A stretch of 64,000 nucleotides of DNA, taken from NCBI GenBank assembly GCA_028703495.1, contig JAQVMT010000001.1, positions 215,117 to 279,116 of the forward strand. The letters are read 5' to 3'. A program made the translations under genes and the position numbers. Shown here one piece after another: positions 58,501 through 64,000 of this stretch. The notes beneath the pieces were generated by a model. The model had not been told where the DNA came from and made no database searches. It saw only the letters and a program-made list of their open reading frames with translations. This DNA comes from Clostridia bacterium. Its GTDB lineage: Bacteria > Bacillota > Clostridia > Christensenellales > CAG-314. Numbering within the stretch: position 1 is the stretch's first letter; every line of letters starts with the position of its first letter.

Positions 58501-58828
58501 CATTTACGAGGATATGCTAAGCAACATCGAAGCTAATTTAGATACGTTGAAATTCAATCTGGTTACCGAGGGTATGGCTAATATGCTTGTTAAGGGTGCA
58601 AACGAAACAGTCAAATGCAATGGCACGGATGTGGAGTGTGAGGTTTACTCCATCACACTCGGTACAGAATCCCTGAAGTATTATGTCAATCCCGAAACGG
58701 GAATGCTGCTTCGTTACGCCAGATTATCCGAAGGCTATGTCGTGTACGATGTTTTGGTTAGCGTGTATCTAGAAGAAGCCGATATCGAAGGCTTGAATCT
58801 TCCCGAGTTGGTAATGCCCGCGGATTAA
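55595..58828 (+). CDS. Membrane-anchored protein with five tandem modules, family not recognised
   Basis: 1077 residues (AAAGGAGG before the ATG at 55595). N-terminal signal anchor (about 5-30; no lipobox). An N-terminal domain to about 165 is followed by five related beta-rich modules of about 170-190 residues, starting near 166, 355, 542, 723 and 893. Modules one and five are clearest: EDGSFTYATGNG..W..IE, then KGANET...CNG..V.C..Y, then N.ETGM. The phrase IYVDNETGLVFKF in module four resembles lipoprotein-carrier (LolA/DUF4412-like) folds; this is only a suggestion. Extracellular, next to the protease gene, function unknown. Confidence 0.75.
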   Translation: MKKGIIIAICAAVVVLAVVLILIFTLGGNGITEGAQDWPASGVFKGLPKAADAVDDLKVVEDGDKTTYTLYVKSMAYSDYYAYCQKLENDGYVGTEGTVEQVLGAKPTSFRSNEFSESYILKGEWNAKKDGNYVGVNYDSSGENNFVMKVMNYDPNAPEEGELPSFNTPAEYTFTFVEVDNGVETSTTIIRDATRLYMVIETGDTADQTYMRKEADGSFTYASGNGTSWLSIEQISAGEEANTLITYTEALASAYWFMFNPSYVLALTQYDFVKGANETLTVNGKSVKCDTYSYSDGDNNAKFWVGTSTGMMYKLVATEVSEGETDTTEYAVTFFSTTADFSSVNEPEAGQKVSLDFTLKLPDEYGYTMFFQKSKGGFEKESYSAEVQKDNEANGTNYYIKQIYETKGSYYRDLGNGTWEMWTYENGWKNEYDKIVDKAYLDAQLADIHALLCWHTILTEDENNKVEYLMTLEGIEYYSIMIDDEEYSFQLYSNTRVICGYMTYAESGLDYDYISCELVDEWTQFTRPLKYNQGDVDGALPEYTLPDVFELTAVKGTYVERLMRLENGSIFKQTGYVRDGSIDIDYTYYYELLTDGSYQSYQFKNDAWNKSTVKTSSAVAQEIEQFESNYVKWAKNNASEYEIEDLGDVQYKGATCGSYKMTNEYYEDDYVLVYINDLGMTVMELYHEEGYKDEVVFEVTFNRNPNPLDYVANLPETIEVNKFPTSYAVSYNYSLSYNGGSALTEYTVYVTPSSVMILVITYGTSLYTYVEQIDGVYHEWGGTTADGLEYYGTVNKEVFDELANKAANDFMDISEYNSLVKVGNVNYLGKACVEYNALKSGADCNIYVDNETGLVFKFSSTYVYTSLYEVTSYSTTVPKIEVTVPEKVDLPDFSSPEYYTLTLIQTENDETETITAIKGETELCIVELSSDGEKYITYIKLHEDGSFTYATGNGEEWYNIEEYTEDDISIYEDMLSNIEANLDTLKFNLVTEGMANMLVKGANETVKCNGTDVECEVYSITLGTESLKYYVNPETGMLLRYARLSEGYVVYDVLVSVYLEEADIEGLNLPELVMPAD

Positions 58829-59141
58829 GCGGATAATTCGATTTTAATCGTCAACGCTATTACCTAACATGCCAAAAGAATAATTTTGAGTCCGTAAGAA
58901 AGTATAAGAGCGGGATTCAAATTACCCGATGAGCATTGACGATTGTTTCACTAAAAAATTAATACGCCTCCTTAGGGTGACCTTTGGAGGCGTATTTGCA
59001 TATCTGTCGTTTCAATGTCTGAAAGAATAATCACCTTGGCTTCTTTTTTATATAGGGATCCAAAAATCCGATAGTAATTATTATGTATTCGACAGTACGA
59101 TCGGTATTGTTTATCGTTTTGTCACGAAGCCCAAGCGATTA
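58829..59141. other. Convergent intergenic region
   Basis: 313 bp between the five-module gene and the gtrA-like gene. Contains only the terminator at 58961-58998. Confidence 0.5.
58961..58998. terminator. Bidirectional terminator
   Basis: AATACGCCTCC (58961-58971) pairs with GGAGGCGTATT (58986-58996); A/T runs flank both sides. Confidence 0.85.
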
Positions 59142-59618
59142 TCAGTCCTTGGTTTTTGGAGTATTATCCTTATCTTTTTGTGCAATATCGTTAGTATTTT
59201 CGCTGTTGCGATACACCCAAAACTTGCAAACCAAAAACTCGGTAACCATATTAATTATCATAGTTCCGCCAAGGACGATATATTCGAAGCCGCTCCAAGA
59301 AACGGCTTTTGTCAAGGCGATGCCCCACCAAATCGAAAGCGGTGTAAAAACGCAGTAATAAGCAAATATTTTCAGCATTGCGATAGGAATATTGTTTGCG
59401 GATTTGAAGGTGTATTTTCGGTTAAAAGTGAAATTCCAAAGCACGGAAAGCACAAGCGCGATAAAATAATTTGGTCCGTAATCGGTGTCGATAAATTTAT
59501 CGCCCCAAGTTACAAGCTCATTCAGCAAAGTAAAGCTAAGTACCTGAATCAAACCGGCGGAAGCCGAAAATAATACAAATTTACATATTTGAAGTATATT
59601 CTGTTTTTTCATACCCAT
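59142..59618 (-). CDS. GtrA-like membrane protein
   Basis: 158 residues with four predicted TM segments and the family signature NFTFNRKYTF after TM2. GtrA proteins are thought to move lipid-linked sugars across the membrane for teichoic acid, O-antigen or glycan decoration. The tail is Asn/Lys/Asp-rich and hydrophilic. Start ATG at 59618 (GGTGG upstream); a second Met two codons later is possible. No glycosyltransferase gene is adjacent. Confidence 0.85.
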   Translation of the reverse strand: MGMKKQNILQICKFVLFSASAGLIQVLSFTLLNELVTWGDKFIDTDYGPNYFIALVLSVLWNFTFNRKYTFKSANNIPIAMLKIFAYYCVFTPLSIWWGIALTKAVSWSGFEYIVLGGTMIINMVTEFLVCKFWVYRNSENTNDIAQKDKDNTPKTKD

Positions 59619-59942
59619 AATTTTGCCACCGTTATTGAATTGGCGCTAATCCGCTTAACCGTCAAAAGCCTAATCGGTATTACTCTAAAAACAGCTAAAC
59701 GAATCCGTGTCGCGTTGCACTTCAAGCATAAATGAAGCTTGAAATGACCAAACAATATGAAAAGTAGTATCCGAAGTCAAGTTGCACTTCAAGCATATAT
59801 GAAGCTTGAAAGCAAGTAGCGAGGGCTTTTGAACCCCCCCGAATATTTCTGTATATAATACACCCGCGTACCATTCGGTACGCGGGATAATATGAGAAGC
59901 AAGCAAATTGTAATCTGCATTTTTCTCGAGTATAAATAACGA
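59619..59942. other. Intergenic region with repeated hairpin
   Basis: 324 bp between rpsI and gtrA, both minus strand. Two copies of a small hairpin unit (GTTGCACTTCAAGC..GAAGCTTGAA) at 59714-59744 and 59781-59811, then the rpsI terminator. Confidence 0.6.
59863..59886 (-). terminator. Terminator-like hairpin after rpsI
   Basis: CCCGCGTACC-ATTC-GGTACGCGGG, perfect 10-bp stem, 57 bp past the rpsI stop. The T tail on the minus strand is weak (GTGTATTATAT). Confidence 0.65.
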
Positions 59943-60350
59943 TTAACGTTTTCTGAACTGAGGAGCGCGACGAGCCTTTTTGAGACCGTACTTTTTTCTC
60001 TCCTTCATTCTCGGGTCACGGGTTAAAAATCCCGCCTTTTTGATTGCATCCTTATCCTCGCCTGCAAGCACGAGAGCCCTTGCGATACCGTGCCTGATTG
60101 CGCCGGCTTGACCGGTGAAGCCTCCGCCGTTAACGTTGGCGATGACGTCGTATTTTCCGACAGTGCCGGATACGGCGAAAGGTTGACGACACATATACTT
60201 GAGAGTATCCAATCCGAAATACTCTTCAATATCGTGTTTGTTAACGGTTATTGCGCCGGTTCCGTTGGGAATCAAGCGAACGCGTGCAACCGCCTTCTTC
60301 CTTCTTCCTGTTCCCCAAAATATATTCTTTTTCTTACCTGTAATTTTCAT
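59943..60350 (-). CDS. rpsI: Ribosomal protein uS9
   Basis: 135 residues. [26 protein letters not shown] and the C-terminal [25 protein letters not shown] are canonical; the tail ends in KR as needed to contact P-site tRNA. GGTGAGG upstream, 6 bp after rplM. Confidence 0.98.
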   Translation of the reverse strand: MKITGKKKNIFWGTGRRKKAVARVRLIPNGTGAITVNKHDIEEYFGLDTLKYMCRQPFAVSGTVGKYDVIANVNGGGFTGQAGAIRHGIARALVLAGEDKDAIKKAGFLTRDPRMKERKKYGLKKARRAPQFRKR

Positions 60351-60356
60351 ACCGCA

Positions 60357-60791
60357 CTACCTCACCAACTCAATCTTTTCGGGCATTTGAGCCTGTTGTT
60401 CGTGGTTGGCGTCCTTGTAAACGCGAACCTTTTTAAGCATTTGGCTTCCCAAAGCACTCTTGGGCAACATTCCCTTTATAGCCAACAAAACGACGAAGTC
60501 GCTTCTTTCCGCCATCAATTTTTTGTATTGCGTTTCGTGCAGGTTTCCGACGTTGCCGGTGTGAGTTCTGTGGAACTTTTGCTCCAGCTTTTTTCCCGTC
60601 AGGACAACCTTGTCCGAATTAATAATAACAACGTGTTTTCCCGTATCAACATGAGGTGTAAACGTAGGCTCGGTTTTGCCTCTTAAAATGCTTGCCACTT
60701 GACTTGCAAGACGACCGAGAACCATACCCTCCGCATCAACGATATACCACTTAACCTTTACTTCCTCAGGTTTAGCCATATATGATTTCAT
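60357..60791 (-). CDS. rplM: Ribosomal protein uL13
   Basis: 144 residues. WYIVDAEGMVLGRLASQVASILRGK, GKHVVIINSDKVVLTGKK and the MLPKSALG loop are typical. GGAGG before the ATG. First gene of rplM-rpsI. Confidence 0.98.
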   Translation of the reverse strand: MKSYMAKPEEVKVKWYIVDAEGMVLGRLASQVASILRGKTEPTFTPHVDTGKHVVIINSDKVVLTGKKLEQKFHRTHTGNVGNLHETQYKKLMAERSDFVVLLAIKGMLPKSALGSQMLKKVRVYKDANHEQQAQMPEKIELVR

Positions 60792-60939
60792 GGTGTTTCC
60801 TCCAAATTATTAAACTCATTGCAAAAGCAATTTTGCCGTTCACGACGCCCGCTGCGCACCGCAAGTCACAAGTGGAAAGCGACAGGGATGGCGACCAAAT
60901 GCAGAGCTTAAATACATTCTCAGCAAGCACAGCTTAAGT

Positions 60940-60968
60940 ATTTTACACATATTTTCCCACTTTGTCAA
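60940..60968 (-). promoter_or_regulatory. Promoter of rplM-rpsI
   Basis: Minus strand TTGACA (60968-60963), 17-bp spacer, TAAAAT (60945-60940). Confidence 0.85.
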
Positions 60969-61018
60969 GCGTTTAGCGTCAATAAAAACCAATATATCCC
61001 TCTAAATCGCACAAAGTT

Positions 61019-61099
61019 GATTGCCAAAGTAAGTTCCACAGTGGAAATGAAATGCACCCAAAAGTTAGTCTGCCATATGTGACTTTTTTGGTAATTAAT
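61019..61099. repeat. Palindromic element C upstream of the rplM promoter
   Basis: Left arm ATTGCCAAAGTA..TTCCAC begins at 61020; the diverged right arm is TTGGTAATTAAT (61088-61099). On the minus strand the near arm ends 49 bp upstream of the rplM -35. Confidence 0.75.
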
Positions 61100-61157
61100 A
61101 ACATTTTAATTTCTATCTGCAAATGCAATAAATAATATATATTTTGTCGGTTTTTCC

Positions 61158-61186
61158 TTGACAAGCTGAATTCGTTATGCTAGACT
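61158..61186 (+). promoter_or_regulatory. Promoter of the MarR-like gene
   Basis: TTGACA (61158-61163), 17-bp spacer, TAGACT (61181-61186). Confidence 0.75.
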
Positions 61187-61230
61187 TAAATAGTCTTGAT
61201 ATAAGGACTAAATTTATTTAAGACTATATC
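61182..61230. promoter_or_regulatory. Operator-like dyads at the MarR promoter
   Basis: AGACTTAAATAGTCT (61182-61196) is a palindrome on the -10; AGTCTTGATATAAGGACT follows, and an inverted ATTTAAGACT lies near 61216-61225. Together this suggests autoregulation by the encoded MarR protein. TTGATATAAGGACT (61196-61209) recurs upstream of the lipoprotein operon. Confidence 0.55.
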
Positions 61231-61339
61231 AAATCAAAGTAGTAGCGGAACACGCAAGAGTAACCGATGCGGCGACTTCGTAGAAATACGTGTGTCGGCT
61301 GTCGGTATCGGAAATTACGGAATCGATGAGGATAGACGG

Positions 61340-61846
61340 ATGGATAGAGAATTTAATGACAAATTAAGTCAAGCGATTGACGAGATGATGATGAAGATGT
61401 TCAGCGGGGTGCTTGTTCCGATACAGCGCAGCACGCGCAACAGCAATGTCGGTAGGGAATTTATGTCACTGCGCCCCGTGCAGCATAAGATTTTGAGCAC
61501 TCTTTCGATGAAGGGTGAAAGCTGCATTTCGGAAACTGCAAAGGCGGCGAGTACGTCATACAAAAATATGGCGGTAGTGGTAGATGATTTGGTTCAAAGA
61601 GGGTTGGTTGCGCGTAACGTTGATGAGAACAACAGACGGTTTGTGAAATTGCGGCTGACCGAAGCAGGTGAAAAGTTTGTGAATGAATTCGAGGATTGTG
61701 CATCTATTTATGCGGAAAAGCTATTCGATGAGGCACTTTGCCACGAGGAGCAAGAGGAATTATATAGATGCATATGCAAGGTCACGGAACTTGCATGCAA
61801 AATGGAGCAGGTTGCAGAGAAGAACGATTCGAGCTTTAGCGATTGA
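61340..61846 (+). CDS. MarR-family transcription regulator
   Basis: 168 residues from the ATG with GAGGAT upstream; a longer frame to 61292 is unlikely. Dimer helix, then HTH: LRPVQHKILSTLSMKGESCISETAKAASTSYKNMAVVVDDLVQRGLVARN, wing DENNRRFVKLRLTEAG, C-terminal dimer helix EEQEELYRCICKVTELACKM. Paralogue of the regulator at 22295. It lies 440 bp upstream of an Flg_new lipoprotein in the same direction; palindromes at its own promoter suggest autorepression. Confidence 0.88.
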   Translation: MDREFNDKLSQAIDEMMMKMFSGVLVPIQRSTRNSNVGREFMSLRPVQHKILSTLSMKGESCISETAKAASTSYKNMAVVVDDLVQRGLVARNVDENNRRFVKLRLTEAGEKFVNEFEDCASIYAEKLFDEALCHEEQEELYRCICKVTELACKMEQVAEKNDSSFSD

Positions 61847-62286
61847 GTTTTATTCGAGCTTCCATAAAGCGCGATAATCCGAAATCGACATTTTATCCAA
61901 AAGGTGCAAAGGCAAAGCAATCGCTAACCCGACGGAGCGAAGCTTACAAAGGATTAATGGCAAGCCGACTAAATATTTAAGTACAGTGCATAGATGTAGA
62001 GAGTACGTGGAGCGCGTGGAACGTATAATGGAGATTTAGACAAGCAATTACAATAAGGCAAGAGAAACTTGGAAAAATTCATCGTGTGATGCGTGCTACG
62101 TGTATCTTGTCTTGGTCGTGTATATCTATATATACTCCCTTCGGCCAAAGAGCCACCTGTTGCCCGCTTGGCGCGACTTATTCCCAAGAGGTTTTTGTGA
62201 CGGAGGCCATGTATATAAAAACGCAAGCTGAAAACTCGGTATTTAATTGCAACAGACTGCAATTGATATATAAAACGGAGGTATTT
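61847..62286. other. Intergenic region before the second Flg_new lipoprotein
   Basis: 440 bp; no gene, terminator or clear promoter found. TTGATATATAAA (62263-62274) lies just before the RBS and resembles the start of the shared TTGATATAAGGACT site, but weakly. Confidence 0.4.
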
Positions 62287-64000
62287 ATGAAAAACAAGAA
62301 ATTAATTATGTTATTGCTTCTAATGCTGGTGGCGGCGTTTGCCGTTACTATGTCATCGTGCGCAAAAGACCAAGTCTTTACCGTTGCGTTCGATGTTGAC
62401 GGTGGTACGCCGATCAATCCCATCGAGGTGAGCGAGGGCAAGCTGTGTGCCGAGCCGGTAACGACCAAGGAGGGATACACCTTCGGCGGATGGAGTCTCG
62501 AGGGAGTCGACTACTCGTTTGACAATCCCGTGATTCAAAGCATAACTCTTAAGGCAGTTTGGATTATCAACACATACACGGTTAAATTCGACTATGCCTA
62601 TCGTGCCGAAAGCGTTGAGGTGGAGTACGGAAATGCCGTTGCTCAACCCGAATTGCCCGAGCGTGAAGGCTACGAATTTTCGGGATGGTACGTTGACGAA
62701 GAGGCGTACGATTTTGACTTGCCTGTTGTTGCCGATTTGGTAATTAAGGCAGTATGGAAGGTTAACACCTACAAGGTAACATACATTGTGGACGGAGAAG
62801 TCTTTGCGGAGAAAACGGTGGAATACGGACAAGTTGCTCCTTATATAACTGCTCCGACAAAGGAATTATTCGATTTTATCGGCTGGTTCGATGAGGGCGG
62901 TGCATACGACTTCGAAATGTCGGTAAAAGCCGATATCGAGTTAACTGCGGCATACTCGTTGAACTTAGGCGCGTACAAGTCCGATTTATGCAGCAAGCTT
63001 TCCCTGTACAAATCCGAATTAGAGGGTGAGGGCTTCAGATACAACTATACTCAAGCAAATTGGAATATGATATGCGGGCTTTGCGATAACGGAATTATCG
63101 CGGTCAACGCTACAGAAACCGAAGCGGATGCTCTTGTCGCATATGAAAAAGCGAAAGGCGATATGGCAGCGGTGGAAACGCTTTCCGGCAAGCTGCAAAC
63201 CTATTACAATTCACTTTCTCAAGACAATTACTTCGATGAGGATTGGGCGAATATCCAATCGATTTACCAAACCGCCGTGGAAAATATGCAGGCATATGAA
63301 GGCGGAATACCATATCCCGAAACGATAGTTGATAACGCAATCGCCGCTATGGATGCGGTAACGACAAAGGCGGAAAACAGAATTATCGCCGCTTCCGAAG
63401 CCGACAAGAAAATCCGCGACCTCAATACTTACGTCGATTCGCTTAACCCGAGGAATTATCTGTTGAAGAACTGGGAAGCTGTGTTGGAAGCTAAAGCTCA
63501 GGGAACGGCAAACATCAAGGCAGCCGTCGAAAACGGCATTAATGCGGTTTGTGGTGAATATGAGACCGCATTGACTAAAATAAATGCAATCCCCTTCACC
63601 GACAATATTTATTATAGAGTAGAATTCGTCGTTGAAGGTCAAACGACATTCAAGATTGACGTAATCAGTGGTCAAACTGCGACCTATCCCGGCAGAACTC
63701 CTTCAAAAGCGGGTTGTACGTTCTTGGGCTGGTCGCTTGACGGTAGCATTTTTGATATGAAAACTCCCGTTACCGCCGATTTGACGCTCAATGCGGCATT
63801 CAGCGTGGCAAAGATAACCGTAACCTTTATGCTTAACGAAAGCGATGTATACAAAACGGTAGAAATCGAATCTGGAACGGCAGTGGCACAACCCGAAAAC
63901 CCCACAATGGACGGCTTCAAGTTTACATACTGGTCGACCTCGGTGGGAGCAAGCAAGGCATACAACTTTGCAACTGTCCTAACCGCAAACACAGTGCTTT
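62287..64000 (+). CDS. Lipoprotein with Flg_new repeats, 3' end outside window
   Basis: 571 residues visible, frame open at the window end. GGAGG before the ATG. Lipobox MSSC. Three Flg_new repeats (each ending GWxxxxxxYDFxxPVxxDxxLKAVW-like), a helical region with NYFDEDWANIQSIYQTAVENMQAYEGGIPYP, then at least two more Flg_new repeats (GCTFLGWSLDGSIFDM). It is a paralogue of the protein at 19601-21349 with the same two building blocks in a different order and number. Surface-exposed. Confidence 0.85.
   Translation, partial: MKNKKLIMLLLLMLVAAFAVTMSSCAKDQVFTVAFDVDGGTPINPIEVSEGKLCAEPVTTKEGYTFGGWSLEGVDYSFDNPVIQSITLKAVWIINTYTVKFDYAYRAESVEVEYGNAVAQPELPEREGYEFSGWYVDEEAYDFDLPVVADLVIKAVWKVNTYKVTYIVDGEVFAEKTVEYGQVAPYITAPTKELFDFIGWFDEGGAYDFEMSVKADIELTAAYSLNLGAYKSDLCSKLSLYKSELEGEGFRYNYTQANWNMICGLCDNGIIAVNATETEADALVAYEKAKGDMAAVETLSGKLQTYYNSLSQDNYFDEDWANIQSIYQTAVENMQAYEGGIPYPETIVDNAIAAMDAVTTKAENRIIAASEADKKIRDLNTYVDSLNPRNYLLKNWEAVLEAKAQGTANIKAAVENGINAVCGEYETALTKINAIPFTDNIYYRVEFVVEGQTTFKIDVISGQTATYPGRTPSKAGCTFLGWSLDGSIFDMKTPVTADLTLNAAFSVAKITVTFMLNESDVYKTVEIESGTAVAQPENPTMDGFKFTYWSTSVGASKAYNFATVLTANTVL

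Larger units (their letters stand above)
60792..61339. other. Divergent region between rplM and the MarR gene
   Basis: 548 bp. Holds the rplM promoter (60940-60968), element C (61019-61099), the MarR promoter (61158-61186) and its operator-like dyads (61182-61230). Confidence 0.7.

Noticed and set aside
59685-59906. Minus-strand ORF after rpsI
   Set aside because: It covers the rpsI terminator and two hairpin repeats; no RBS.

Overview
The window reads as the chromosome of a Gram-positive (Bacillota/Clostridia-like) anaerobe, probably uncultured and host-associated. Evidence: strong GGAGG ribosome binding sites, near-consensus sigma-A promoters, lipoprotein signal peptides, a small 2[4Fe-4S] ferredoxin, Firmicutes-type DUF4364 and DUF2087 proteins, and very large BspA-like (LRR_5) and InlB-B/Flg_new surface proteins. 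TAA, TAG and TGA all act as stops. I saw no phage, insertion sequence, CRISPR array or tRNA. The taxonomic call is inference.

Layout. 1-1095: 3' part of glyA. 1521-4595 (minus): three overlapping M42 aminopeptidase genes. 4861-9454 (minus): aroE-aroB-aroA-aroC. 9785-11007: two small DUF proteins. 11342-21349 (minus): an Flg_new lipoprotein plus a 2747-residue subtilisin/LRR_5 lipoprotein. 22295-25167: a MarR-like regulator, a two-TM protein and a transglutaminase-like protein lacking its Cys. 25694-29571: rpmG-secE-nusG, then rplK-rplA and rplJ-rplL, ended by a terminator with no rpoB. 29804-42755: mixed metabolic and accessory genes (SDR, rplI, M1-like lipoprotein, PilT, GNAT, TrmA/RumA-like protein, GH3 glycosidase, alpha/beta-fold protein, a Gln/Asn/Gly/Tyr-rich protein). 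43267-47287: ferredoxin, infC-rpmI-rplT, a SpoU methyltransferase and a YebC protein. 48560-58828: a second giant subtilisin/LRR_5 protein and a five-module membrane-anchored protein. 59142-60791 (minus): gtrA-like, rplM-rpsI. 61340-64000: a second MarR-like regulator and a second Flg_new lipoprotein, cut by the window end.

How it fits together. Two loci carry the same parts: a MarR-like regulator (22295 and 61340, recognisable paralogues), a lipoprotein with Flg_new repeats and a shared helical YFxEDW...GGxPYP motif (19601-21349 and 62287 onward), and a giant S8/LRR_5 protease. In the second locus the protease lies about 7 kb from the regulator-lipoprotein pair. A 14-base sequence is shared by the regulator promoter at 61196 and the lipoprotein promoter at 21386. 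This looks like a regulated cell-surface adhesion/proteolysis system and is my best candidate for something undescribed.

The second notable signal is a palindromic element with AATTGCCAAAGTA arms. It lies at near-constant distance (47, 47 and 49 bp) upstream of the -35 boxes of three separate translation operons: rpmG-secE-nusG, infC-rpmI-rplT and rplM-rpsI. A third theme is a set of enzyme-fold proteins that have lost catalytic residues: M1-like, transglutaminase-like, alpha/beta hydrolase-like and TrmA/RumA-like.
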